Positions 8,436 to 15,616 of a stretch of 16,324 bases of DNA are shown piece after piece (position 1 is the first letter of the stretch; each line of letters opens with the position of its first letter). The notes below the pieces were generated by a model that saw nothing but the letters and a program-made list of their open reading frames with translations, was not told where the DNA came from and did no database searches. The stretch covers positions 1 to 16,324 of the forward strand of contig JAFNZJ010000030.1 in the NCBI GenBank assembly GCA_017382915.1, read 5' to 3'. A program made the position numbers and the translations under genes. The stretch is from Clostridia bacterium. Lineage in GTDB: Bacteria > Bacillota > Clostridia > Oscillospirales > Acutalibacteraceae.

Positions 8436-8498
8436 TAAAATAAAAAAGAAACGCAAAAGCAGAACAGCGGTATACCGCTATTCATACCTTCCGTTTCT
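8436..8498 (-). terminator. Intrinsic terminator between glpP and the mgtC-like gene
   Basis: On the - strand the stem AGAAACG...CGTTTCT is extended inwards by a G-A-A-G region paired with wobbles to CTTTT and by AGCGGT/ACCGCT around a short loop, followed by TTTTTTATTTT. It ends glpP transcripts by default and stands in front of the mgtC-like gene. Confidence 0.8.
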
Positions 8499-8513
8499 CC
8501 AAATCTCTACGGT
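8436..8513 (-). promoter_or_regulatory. Attenuator leader of mgtC operon with AGAGATTTGGAGA motif
   Basis: Reading the - strand, CCGT (8512-8509) and ACGG (8494-8491) can form a small stem closing a 14-base loop AGAGATTTGGAGAA (8508-8495). The 3' side of this structure is also the start of a long terminator: AGAAACG (8498-8492) pairs with CGTTTCT (8453-8447), with an inner AGCGGT/ACCGCT stem and a T6ATTTT tail. The two folds exclude each other, as in an antitermination switch. A TATAAT box (8531-8526) lies upstream but with no good -35 box, so readthrough from glpP is as likely as a local promoter. The loop motif recurs in the glpP leader. Regulation by GlpP is inferred. Confidence 0.7.
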
Positions 8514-8539
8514 AATATTAAGTTTATTATACTTTTATC

Positions 8540-9100
8540 TTATATATACCAAAGCTCCGGCATACCGGTTGAAACACCTGCTGCACCACTAGCAAGTGCT
8601 GATGTAACCTCAGCCTTTGTTTCAATAAGTCCGCCTGCAATAACAGGTACTGAGCCACCTGAAAAGCGCTCGATAACCTTGCCTATAACGCCCGGCATAA
8701 TTTCAATAAGGTCAGGGTTTGAAACCTCAAGCAATTCGTGTATACTGTCAAGACCTTGGGTGTCAAGCGCAAAAAAGCGCTGCACCGTTAAAAGCCCTGC
8801 CTCTTTTGCGTAGCGAATCATTTGACCGCGGGTGCTTATTATTCCATCAACACCAAGCGATGCCAAATATTCAATGCCTGTTTTATCCTTGCCTATTCCA
8901 TCGGCCAAATCAATATGAACAAATATATATTTGCCCGCCTTATGCGCCTTTTCAATGCGTGCCTCCTCTTTAGGTAGGCTTGCCTTTAAATCAAAAAGAA
9001 TTTCAGGCGGAGAGGTAAGGGTTTTTTCAAACTCATTATCGTGGAATGATGCTATTACAGGACTGCGTTCTAAAATATCGTGAAGCTGTTCCCTGGTCAT
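8540..9100 (-). CDS. glpP: Glycerol-3-phosphate-responsive antiterminator GlpP
   Basis: GlpP binds glycerol-3-phosphate and, in Bacillus, lets transcription pass leader terminators of glycerol genes. The 186-residue product has the TIM-barrel-like family blocks: SPVIASFHD at 13-21, HIDLADGIGKD at 62-72, GIISTR at 86-91, QRFFALDTQGL, PDLIEIMPGVIGK at 129-141 and PVIAGGLIETKAEV at 152-165. Start choice: the ATG at 9100 has a perfect AGGAGG (9112-9107) six bases upstream; an in-frame TTG at 9130 would place the start in a terminator stem. No glpK, glpF or glpD is present in the window. Instead the next genes are mgtC-like, LDH2-type dehydrogenase and malic enzyme. Its own leader carries a terminator and the same motif as the next leader, suggesting autoregulation. 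Confidence 0.93.
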   Translation of the reverse strand: MTREQLHDILERSPVIASFHDNEFEKTLTSPPEILFDLKASLPKEEARIEKAHKAGKYIFVHIDLADGIGKDKTGIEYLASLGVDGIISTRGQMIRYAKEAGLLTVQRFFALDTQGLDSIHELLEVSNPDLIEIMPGVIGKVIERFSGGSVPVIAGGLIETKAEVTSALASGAAGVSTGMPELWYI

Positions 9101-9112
9101 AAGACACCTCCT

Positions 9113-9157
9113 AAATATAAAAAGGCGCAAGGACGCACTACTCCCGTGGTCCTTGCG
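9113..9157 (-). terminator. Intrinsic terminator in glpP leader
   Basis: CGCAAGGAC (9157-9149) pairs perfectly with GTCCTTGCG (9134-9126) on the - strand, with an inner CAC/GTG and a CCTTTTTATATTT tail. It lies upstream of the glpP start codon and also serves as the only terminator after the lipoprotein gene. Confidence 0.88.
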
Positions 9158-9176
9158 TCTCCATTTCTCTGCAAAG
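9113..9176 (-). promoter_or_regulatory. Attenuator leader of glpP with AGAGAAATGGAGA motif
   Basis: On the - strand CTTTGC (9176-9171) can pair with GCAAGG (9156-9151) around a 14-base loop AGAGAAATGGAGAC (9170-9157). GCAAGG is also the core of the terminator 5' arm, so this fold would be an antiterminator. A caution: the promoter just upstream predicts a start near 9172, which would leave out most of the left arm; the motif may then work as a protein-binding site at the RNA 5' end. Loop length and sequence match the mgtC leader (AGAGANNTGGAGA). Confidence 0.7.
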
Positions 9177-9178
9177 AT

Positions 9179-9207
9179 ATTATAAAATATTATGTTTTAT
9201 TTGTCAA
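9179..9207 (-). promoter_or_regulatory. Consensus SigA promoter of glpP
   Basis: TTGACA (9207-9202), a 17-base spacer and TATAAT (9184-9179) match the housekeeping consensus at all twelve positions. The expected transcript start is about 9172, right at the conserved leader motif. The -35 box is only 6 bases beyond the stop codon of the lipoprotein gene. Such a strong promoter before a terminator fits control by termination, not by initiation. Confidence 0.9.
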
Positions 9208-9213
9208 GTATTA

Positions 9214-10575
9214 TTAGTACTTAACGCCAACACCGTAAATGGTAAATGAGCCTTCGGTCATATCGGGGGTAATGGTAATATGGGTGCCAACCCTATCCAA
9301 ATCAACCAAAGTTGCGCTTTGTGCACTTGATGCGCCAAGGGTAAAGGTTGAACCATTTTGACCCGTAAATTTAACACCGCCCTGCTTTGTGCCTGTAAAG
9401 AACATAAGCACCTTTACACCATTATTTTTGGGCAAAGGAATATAAAGCTCTGACTTGCCGGGTGTTGCCCTATAGGTCCAGCCGTGGGTTATGGTGTCTT
9501 TATTATCATTTGCTACAAAGCCACCGCTAAGCTTTACACCCTTTTGGGTGTTAATAATATAACCTAAATTAAGATACTGTGTTTCTTCAGGCTTTTTAGG
9601 TGCGGTAATTTTCGTAGATGTTTTTGCAAGGTTTTTCTTAACATTTTCTAAATGGGATGTTATGATTTTAGAGGCAATTAAGTGTCCGCTTGAGTTGGGG
9701 TGAATTGTATCATCGCTAATATCTATCCACTTAATATAGCGGCGGTCAATTCTGTCCCAAATATAGTTATGATAGCTTACAGAGGGTATGCTATTTTCTT
9801 TAGCCGCTCTGGTTAAATAACTGTTAGGTACGGTGTTTTTGCCCTCATCATTGCGGGCAAAATCAATTGCCATTACAGCGGGTGAATTGCTTTGACTTAA
9901 AATTCTGTAAAGAAGTGATGAATATGTATAATAAAGGTCATTATCAAGGTAGGTATTTACGGCAAAGTCAATAACCACAAAATCAGGCTTTGCATAAAGC
10001 AGGTCGGCCTGTAAACGGTAGCAAGCCATTTCAGGGTTGGTGGAGCCTATACCTGCGTTTACAAACTCAAACTTTGCTTTGGGGAAATTTTCCTTCCACC
10101 ATTCGCAAACCAAATAGCCATAGCTGTTTGAAACACCGCCTGAACCGGCGCCACGACTTATGGAGCCACCCAAAACAGCAATTTTATAGGTGCCGCCCTT
10201 TTGGGCTTTTTTCATAAGCGCGGCAATACGGGCATTGTTGCCGGCATCCTTAAGGGATTTACTGTAAATATATGGGTCCAAGCCCCAAAGAATTAAATCC
10301 TTTTTAGAATAAACCATATCGTCATCGTCGTCCTCATCATTATTTGCTTGTTGTTTTTTTGATGATGGTTTATTGGAAGATGGTTTGGTTTTGTTTGAAG
10401 AGGGTTTGGTATCACTTAAAGAATCGTCTTTTTCCTCAGAGGATACATCCTCAACCGAGGTGGTTTGGTCGGTATTATCTGCGCTACCCTCACCGCCGCA
10501 GCCCACTAATGCCAAAGCGCTTAAAGCCGCTATTAAAACCGCCAAAAATAAAGATATTATGCCTTTTGACTTCAT
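9214..10575 (-). CDS. Lipoprotein with SGNH/GDSL-type hydrolase domain
   Basis: This is a surface lipoprotein carrying an esterase-like domain. The signal peptide (residues 1-25) ends in the lipobox ALVGC, with Cys26 as the lipid-anchored residue. Residues 27-87 form a Ser/Lys/Asp-rich tether with SSNK-type repeats and an acidic run. The SGNH fold follows at about 130-310: VLGGSISRGAG (nucleophile Ser138), NAGIGST (Gly block), DFAVN (Asn207) and DDTIHPNSSGH (Asp289, His292), giving a complete Ser-Asp-His set. The last 120 residues are a separate, probably beta-rich domain of unknown role. Deacetylation of cell-wall or dietary polysaccharide is a common role of such proteins; substrate here is unknown. 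A ribosome site AAGGGG precedes the ATG. Confidence 0.88.
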   Translation of the reverse strand: MKSKGIISLFLAVLIAALSALALVGCGGEGSADNTDQTTSVEDVSSEEKDDSLSDTKPSSNKTKPSSNKPSSKKQQANNDEDDDDDMVYSKKDLILWGLDPYIYSKSLKDAGNNARIAALMKKAQKGGTYKIAVLGGSISRGAGSGGVSNSYGYLVCEWWKENFPKAKFEFVNAGIGSTNPEMACYRLQADLLYAKPDFVVIDFAVNTYLDNDLYYTYSSLLYRILSQSNSPAVMAIDFARNDEGKNTVPNSYLTRAAKENSIPSVSYHNYIWDRIDRRYIKWIDISDDTIHPNSSGHLIASKIITSHLENVKKNLAKTSTKITAPKKPEETQYLNLGYIINTQKGVKLSGGFVANDNKDTITHGWTYRATPGKSELYIPLPKNNGVKVLMFFTGTKQGGVKFTGQNGSTFTLGASSAQSATLVDLDRVGTHITITPDMTEGSFTIYGVGVKY

Positions 10576-10615
10576 ATTAAAATCCCCTTATTTATAACTT
10601 AAAGCTTCAATTATT

Positions 10616-10644
10616 ATATTATCATTTAAGGGTACCTTTGTCAA
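10616..10644 (-). promoter_or_regulatory. SigA-type promoter of the SGNH lipoprotein gene
   Basis: TTGACA (10644-10639), 17 bases, then TAATAT (10621-10616), with TGA just before the -10 box (extended -10). It lies 41 bases upstream of the lipoprotein start and points away from murI. Confidence 0.75.
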
Positions 10645-10698
10645 TATTACCATTACAATTTTAAATTACATTTTATAATAAAAAATTTGTTATATCGC

Positions 10699-10727
10699 TT
10701 GATAAGTTGGCGCAAATATGTTATGAT
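10699..10727 (+). promoter_or_regulatory. SigA-type promoter of the murI operon
   Basis: TTGATA (10699-10704), a 17-base spacer and TATGAT (10722-10727), with a TG one base before the -10 box. It faces murI and is about 47 bases from its start codon. It is divergent from the lipoprotein promoter. Confidence 0.78.
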
Positions 10728-10773
10728 AATATAGAATATTTGTGTAGTATATTTTATTGGGGAGGCGAAGCAT

Positions 10774-11586
10774 TTGGCAGATAACAGACCTATTGGTGTA
10801 TTTGACTCAGGGCTTGGCGGTCTTACGGTTGTAAAGGAGCTTAAAAGACTGCTGCCAAATGAAAACATTATATATTTTGGTGATACGGGTCGTGTGCCTT
10901 ACGGTACCAGAAGCAATGATATTGTTAAACGCTACGCCCGTGAGGATGAAGCATTTTTATTAAGTCAAAATGTTAAAATGATAATCGCCGCCTGCGGTAC
11001 CGTTTCATCGGTAGCATATATGACCGCAAAGGAGCTGCCCGTACCCTTTATTGAGGTTGTAACACCCGCCGCTTTAGCCGCCGCAAATGCAACCAAAAAT
11101 AACAAAATAGGTGTTATTGGCACATCGGTTACTGTTGGTAGCCGCTCACACGCAAGGGCAATACTTAAAACCCTGCCCGATGCCGTAATTGTGGCAAATG
11201 CCTGCCCGCTTTTTGTATCACTTGTTGAGGAGGGCTGGATTTCACCCGAGGACCCCGTTACCAATGAGGTTGCAAAAAGGTATTTAGAGCCTATTGTAAA
11301 TGCCGATGTTGACACACTTATAATGGGTTGCACCCACTACCCCGCCCTGCGACCTATTTTACAAAAAATTATGGGTGATAAGGTTACCCTTATTGACCCG
11401 GGTTTGGCAACCGCCATGCAGGTTAAAGATTATTTAACCAAAGCAAACGCCCTTGCCGAAAGCAAGACCGACGACAAATACTTTGTTAGCGACAGGGCTA
11501 ACACCTTTTCCAAGGTTGCTAAAATTCTTATGGGTGAAAGCATTGAGGATAAGGTTGAGCAGATTGATATTTTTAAATATATTTGA
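10774..11586 (+). CDS. murI: Glutamate racemase
   Basis: The enzyme makes D-glutamate for peptidoglycan from L-glutamate by a two-cysteine mechanism in the cytoplasm. The 270-residue length is typical. Visible blocks: GVFDSGLGGLTVVKEL (Asp11, Ser12), YFGDTGRVPYG (Tyr43, Gly44), IAACGTVSS with catalytic Cys74 and MGCTHYP with catalytic Cys186, Thr187 and His188. Two positions differ from the classic pattern: the Asn after Cys74 (CNT in most members) is Gly, and DTAR is DTGR. Start: TTG at 10774 with GGGGAGG eight bases before it; no ATG fits. It is the first gene of a five-gene run with DUF1934, argS, an EamA transporter and an SDR enzyme. Confidence 0.94.
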   Translation: MADNRPIGVFDSGLGGLTVVKELKRLLPNENIIYFGDTGRVPYGTRSNDIVKRYAREDEAFLLSQNVKMIIAACGTVSSVAYMTAKELPVPFIEVVTPAALAAANATKNNKIGVIGTSVTVGSRSHARAILKTLPDAVIVANACPLFVSLVEEGWISPEDPVTNEVAKRYLEPIVNADVDTLIMGCTHYPALRPILQKIMGDKVTLIDPGLATAMQVKDYLTKANALAESKTDDKYFVSDRANTFSKVAKILMGESIEDKVEQIDIFKYI

Positions 11587-11596
11587 GGAACTTTAA

Positions 11597-12028
11597 ATGA
11601 AGGATGTTTTGGTTACGGTAAAAACCGTACAAACAGATGATAGCGGCAAGCCCGACACCATTGAGCTTACCGCCGAGGGCAGCTTTGCCAAAAAGGATGA
11701 CGCATACCTAATAAAGTATACCGATTGCTTTTTAGCCGGCGCCGATGAGCCAATACTTACCACCGTTAGGGTGGGCAGTGACGGTTCTGTAACGGTAAGC
11801 CGAAGCGGTAAATTTAAAAGCCGCTTTACCATTGAAAAGGGCAGGCGTTGTCAGTGCATGTATGCCACACCATACGGCACCCTATCAATGGGCTTTTTTG
11901 GTGAAAGCATTGAAAACCGCCTTACCGAAAACGGCGGTGAAATTAAACTAACATACACTGTTGATGTGAATAACTCGCAACTTAATAAAAACGAAATGAC
12001 CATTTGTATAAAGGATGTGCAATTTTAA
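11597..12028 (+). CDS. DUF1934 (YwiB-like) small beta-barrel protein
   Basis: This 143-residue protein matches the YwiB/DUF1934 family, thought to have a calycin-like barrel; no biochemical function is established. Family-like stretches are IELTAEGSFAKKDDAYLIKYTD near the start and RCQCMYATPYGTLSMGFFGES in the second half, followed by LTYTVDVNNSQLNKNEMTI. It directly precedes argS, the same order as ywiB-argS in Bacillus. Ribosome site AGGA sits at the murI stop codon. The end meets the argS start (1 base apart, or overlapping by 14 bases if the upstream ATG is used), so translation is probably coupled. Confidence 0.85.
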   Translation: MKDVLVTVKTVQTDDSGKPDTIELTAEGSFAKKDDAYLIKYTDCFLAGADEPILTTVRVGSDGSVTVSRSGKFKSRFTIEKGRRCQCMYATPYGTLSMGFFGESIENRLTENGGEIKLTYTVDVNNSQLNKNEMTICIKDVQF

Positions 12029-12029
12029 A

Positions 12030-13715
12030 ATGTCAAGCGTAATAAATAAAGTAAAAAGTGAAATTAAAGACACCATTTTATCGGCCGCAAAGGTATGTGC
12101 CGAAAAGGGTGTTTTTGCCGAGTGTGAATTACCCGACTTTAATATTGAAGTGCCTGCCGACCGCTCACACGGTGATTTTGCGGTTAATGCCGCAATGGTT
12201 TGGGCAAGGGCGCTGAAAAAGGCCCCCCGCGCCATTGCTGAGGACCTTCAAAATGAAATTGAGCTTAGCGGCTACATAAGCCGTTTAGAAATTGCAGGCC
12301 CCGGTTTTATGAACATATACCTTTCAGACCGCTTTTACAGTGATATTGTGGTTGATGTTTTAAACTTGGGTCAAAACTACGGTAAAAGCGACTACGGCAA
12401 TGGCAAAAGCGTTTTGGTTGAATTTGTTTCAGCCAATCCTACCGGCCCTATGCACATTGGTAATGCCCGTGGCGGTGCCCTTGGTGATTCTATTGCCGCC
12501 GCTTATGACTGGGCAGGCTTTGATGTAAAGCGCGAATTTTATGTTAATGATGCAGGTAACCAAATTAACAAATTTAAAATATCGTTAGAGGCAAGGTATT
12601 TGCAGTTGTTTGATGACAGTGTAGAAATACCTGAAGATGCATATTTAGGTGATGATATTACCAACCACGCAAAGGCCTTTGCCGAAATTCACGGCGACAA
12701 ATATGTTACCGCCTCTGCCGAGGAAAGGCAAAATGCACTTTGCGATTTTGCACTGCCTAAAAACATTCAAAAACTCAAAGATGACCTTAGTAAATACCGT
12801 ATCAGTTATGACCGCTGGTATTTAGAAAGCGACCTGCACAGTAGCGGTGCCGTTACCGAAATTATTGAAAAATTAAAGGCTTCGGGCTACACCTATGAGC
12901 TTGAGGGTGCATTATGGCTTAAATCAACCGAGTTTTGTGATGAAAAAGACCGCGTGCTTATGCGTGCTAACGGCGTACCCACCTATTTGGTGCCCGACAT
13001 TGCCTACCACTATGATAAGCTTGTTACCCGTAATTTTGATTTGGCTATTGATATTTTAGGTGCCGACCACCACGGCTACATTGCCCGTATGATGGCCGCC
13101 CTTACCGCACTTGGTGTTGATGCCAACCGCCTTAAAATAGTTATTATGCAAATGGTTCGCCTTGTTAAAAACGGTGAAACCTATAAGCTTTCAAAGCGTT
13201 CAGGCAAGGCAGTTACCCTTGAAACCCTTTTGGATGAGGTGCCGATTGATGCCGCAAGGTATGTGTTTAACTCAAAAGAGCCTAACACCCACCTTGAATT
13301 TGACCTTGATTTGGCGGTAGAGCAGTCCAGCCAAAACCCCGTTTATTATGTGCAGTATGCCCACGCCAGAATTTGCAGTATACTGCGTAATTTAGCTGCT
13401 GAGGGTATTACACCCAAAGCCCTTACAGCAGCCGATTTTGACTGCCTTACAGCATCGGAGGAAAGGGAGGTTATTCGCCACCTTTCATCACTACCGCAGA
13501 CCATTATAAATGCGGCTGAGGGTTATGACCCTGCACTTATCACCCGCTATGCCTATGATTTAGCTACCCTTTTCCACCGTTTTTATAATTCCTGCCGTGT
13601 TAAGGGTGAGTCCCAAAATCTGCTTCAGGCAAGACTTAACCTTTGCGTAGCCGTTAAAACCGTTATTGCAAATGTTTTAAATCTGCTTAAAATTGATGCA
13701 CCAAACGAAATGTAA
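12030..13715 (+). CDS. argS: Arginyl-tRNA synthetase
   Basis: A class I synthetase that charges tRNA-Arg. The N-terminal additional domain contains the VPADRSHGDFAVNAAM block; the HIGH motif reads HIGN (residues 142-145) inside FVSANPTGPMHIGNARGG; the KMSKS region reads KLSKRSGKAVTL from residue 386; the C-terminal DALR anticodon-binding domain covers roughly the last 120 residues. Length 561 is normal. Two starts are possible: ATG 12030, one base after the DUF1934 stop, or ATG 12015, which adds five residues and overlaps that gene. The 12030 start is preferred because an AGGA (12012-12015) lies upstream of it, though with a long 14-base gap; 12015 has no spaced ribosome site. Confidence 0.96.
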   Translation: MSSVINKVKSEIKDTILSAAKVCAEKGVFAECELPDFNIEVPADRSHGDFAVNAAMVWARALKKAPRAIAEDLQNEIELSGYISRLEIAGPGFMNIYLSDRFYSDIVVDVLNLGQNYGKSDYGNGKSVLVEFVSANPTGPMHIGNARGGALGDSIAAAYDWAGFDVKREFYVNDAGNQINKFKISLEARYLQLFDDSVEIPEDAYLGDDITNHAKAFAEIHGDKYVTASAEERQNALCDFALPKNIQKLKDDLSKYRISYDRWYLESDLHSSGAVTEIIEKLKASGYTYELEGALWLKSTEFCDEKDRVLMRANGVPTYLVPDIAYHYDKLVTRNFDLAIDILGADHHGYIARMMAALTALGVDANRLKIVIMQMVRLVKNGETYKLSKRSGKAVTLETLLDEVPIDAARYVFNSKEPNTHLEFDLDLAVEQSSQNPVYYVQYAHARICSILRNLAAEGITPKALTAADFDCLTASEEREVIRHLSSLPQTIINAAEGYDPALITRYAYDLATLFHRFYNSCRVKGESQNLLQARLNLCVAVKTVIANVLNLLKIDAPNEM

Positions 13716-13717
13716 CT

Positions 13718-14602
13718 ATGAAAAGTCTTATAAATAAAAAGTCCTTTAATGTGGTGCTTGTGCTTCTTTCAGGCATACTTTGGGGCACCATTGGAATTTA
13801 CACCACCGCCTTAAACACAAGCGGTCTTAGCAGCATTTCAATAACCGCCGTGCGCTCACTGCTCACGGCGATTATGTTAGGCATATTTATTTTTATTTAT
13901 AATAAAAAGCTGTTTAAAATCCGACTTAAGGATTTACCCTACTTTTTTGGTATGGGAGTTATTAGCTTTGCCTTTTTTAATGTATGCTATTTCAAATCAA
14001 TGCAGCTTAATAAATCACTTGGTACTGCCGCAATACTGCTTTACACCGCACCTATATTTGTATGCTTTTTATCGGCAGTTCTTTTTAAAGAAAAAATAAA
14101 CCTTACTAAGCTTATTTGCCTTGCCCTTGCTGTGGCGGGCTGTATTTTGGTGTCGGGCGGGGGTAACATTACCTTCCTTGGTCTGCTTTTTGGACTTGGC
14201 TCCGGCTTTGGATACGCACTTTATAGTATTTTTAGTGTTTATGCACTTAAAAACAATAACTTCTTTACCGCCATTTTTTACGCCTTTGTACTGGCAACAA
14301 TATGCCTTGCGCCACTTTGCCAGTGGGGTGCCGTAATTACCTCCATAAAGGCGGACTTTAGCATATTTTTATACATTTTAGGCATTGCCTTTTTTACCAC
14401 CGTTTTACCCTACATACTTTATACCTGCGGTTTAAAGGTGGTGCCCGCGGGCGAGGCTTCGGTTATTGCCTGCATTGAGCCGCTTGTTGCCGCTCTTATA
14501 GGATTTTTTGTGTTCAACCAAACAATGAAGCCACTTGCCATAATAGGCATTGTGCTTATTCTTGGTGCGGTTATAATTTTAAGCAGACCTAAAAAGGACT
14601 AA
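13718..14602 (+). CDS. EamA/DMT-family transporter
   Basis: The 294-residue product has about ten membrane spans arranged as two EamA repeats. The first starts with VVLVLLSGILWGTIGIYTT and includes AAILLYTAPIFVCFLSAVLFKEKIN; the second starts at about residue 147 with the YALYSIFSVYAL region and ends with AGEASVIACIEPLVAALIGFFVFNQ. Members export amino acids, nucleobases or other metabolites; the cargo is not deducible. The ATG is 2 bases after the argS stop and lacks a clear ribosome site, so translation may depend on re-initiation after argS. Confidence 0.92.
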   Translation: MKSLINKKSFNVVLVLLSGILWGTIGIYTTALNTSGLSSISITAVRSLLTAIMLGIFIFIYNKKLFKIRLKDLPYFFGMGVISFAFFNVCYFKSMQLNKSLGTAAILLYTAPIFVCFLSAVLFKEKINLTKLICLALAVAGCILVSGGGNITFLGLLFGLGSGFGYALYSIFSVYALKNNNFFTAIFYAFVLATICLAPLCQWGAVITSIKADFSIFLYILGIAFFTTVLPYILYTCGLKVVPAGEASVIACIEPLVAALIGFFVFNQTMKPLAIIGIVLILGAVIILSRPKKD

Positions 14603-14628
14603 CCAACTATTTTGAAAGGGTGTTTTAT

Positions 14629-15360
14629 ATGGCAAAATCTGTACTTATTTTTGGCGGCTCCCGCGGGATTGGCGCCGCTACTGCCCTTTATTTTGCCGAA
14701 AAGGGTTATAAGGTTGCCATAACCTATAATAACTCGGGCTATGCCGCAAAAATAATGCAACAAAATATTACGGCAAACGGCGGGGAGTTTATAGTTATCC
14801 CCTGCGATGTTACAAGCTCGGTACAGGTTGATTCGGCAATAAAGCAGGCGGTTTCAGCCTTTGGCAGATTAGATGCCGTTATAAATAACGCCGGCATTGC
14901 CGAACAAAAGCTTATAACCGATGTTACCGATACCGACTGGCAAAAAATGTTAAACACCAATTTAAGCGGTGTGTTTTATGCCTGCCGCTCGGCCGCAAAG
15001 GTTATGGTTAACCAAAAAAACGGCAGTATTGTTAATGTATCATCCATTTGGGGCATAACCGGTGCATCGTGTGAGGTTGCCTACTCTGCCACCAAGGCGG
15101 GTATAATTGGCCTTACAAAGGCGCTTGCCAAGGAATTAGGACCCAGTAATGTAAGGGTTAACTGTGTTGCACCCGGCGTAATTGATACCGAAATGAACAG
15201 CAATTTAGATATTGGCGCCCTTGCCGACCTGGCAGATGAAACCCCCCTTGGCAGAATTGGCACTACTGAAGAGGTTGCAAAGGCCATTTACTACCTTGCA
15301 AACGATGCCGACTTTATAACAGGTCAGGTGCTTAGCCCCAACGGTGGAATTGTGGTGTAG
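14629..15360 (+). CDS. Short-chain dehydrogenase/reductase, FabG-like
   Basis: A classical SDR of 243 residues. The cofactor motif GGSRGIG (9-15), NNAG (86-89), the structural Asn in NTNLSG (111), Ser139 in VNVSSIWG and the YSATK pair Tyr152/Lys156 complete the catalytic tetrad. The ending FITGQVLSPNGGIVV is typical of 3-oxoacyl-ACP reductases (FabG). No other fatty-acid synthesis genes are near, so a different carbonyl substrate is equally possible. Start: ATG 14629 has GAAAGGG eight bases upstream; an in-frame GTG at 14620 would fall in that ribosome site. It is the last gene of the murI-argS run. Confidence 0.9.
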   Translation: MAKSVLIFGGSRGIGAATALYFAEKGYKVAITYNNSGYAAKIMQQNITANGGEFIVIPCDVTSSVQVDSAIKQAVSAFGRLDAVINNAGIAEQKLITDVTDTDWQKMLNTNLSGVFYACRSAAKVMVNQKNGSIVNVSSIWGITGASCEVAYSATKAGIIGLTKALAKELGPSNVRVNCVAPGVIDTEMNSNLDIGALADLADETPLGRIGTTEEVAKAIYYLANDADFITGQVLSPNGGIVV

Positions 15361-15373
15361 GAATAATAAAAAC

Positions 15374-15470
15374 AAAACTTATTACCTATTACCTATTACT
15401 TATTACTTACCAAAAATACCCTAACTAGGATTAGTTTTAAGTAAGAGTGAAGAGGTAAGAAGTAAAAAGT

Positions 15471-15474
<4 letters not shown>
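15374..15474. repeat. Inverted arms of a 7-bp tandem repeat
   Basis: Left arm (15381-15408): ATTACCT twice, then ATTACTT twice. Right arm (15440-15474): AGTAAGA, GTGAAGA, GGTAAGA, AGTAAAA, AGTAAAA, also with a 7-base period and roughly complementary to the left arm. The arms are separated by about 31 bases containing CTAACTAGGATTAG. The whole could fold as an imperfect long hairpin. It lies between the SDR gene and the tRNA terminator. No coding potential is seen. Confidence 0.75.
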
Positions 15475-15580
<106 letters not shown>

Positions 15581-15587
15581 AAATATG

Positions 15588-15615
15588 AGCGCCCCGTTTT
15601 TCGGGGCGCTTTTTT
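15588..15615 (+). terminator. GC-rich hairpin with T tail on the + strand
   Basis: AGCGCCCCG (15588-15596) and CGGGGCGCT (15602-15610) form a perfect 9-bp stem around TTTTT, followed by T6A on the + strand. On the - strand, the direction of both neighbouring genes, the hairpin is followed by TCATATTTGG, a poor terminator tail. It lies between the DUF1846 gene stop and the tRNA. Confidence 0.75.
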
Positions 15616-15616
15616 A

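Noticed and set aside
8423..8539. Magnesium (M-box) riboswitch before the mgtC-like gene
   Set aside because: The leader is too short for the M-box fold and shows none of its conserved blocks; it has one terminator and a small motif shared with the glpP leader.
8719..8973. 84-codon frame on the + strand
   Set aside because: Antisense to glpP, Cys/Pro/His-rich translation and no ribosome site.
9128..9130. TTG as start of glpP
   Set aside because: It falls in the terminator stem and adds ten unlike residues; the ATG at 9100 has a perfect AGGAGG.
9101..9180. T-box leader before glpP
   Set aside because: No T-box sequence or specifier stem is present, the leader is only about 70 bases, and the downstream gene is not amino-acid related.
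10344..10597. Two overlapping + strand frames
   Set aside because: Both are produced by the low-complexity tether and signal-peptide coding region of the lipoprotein on the other strand.
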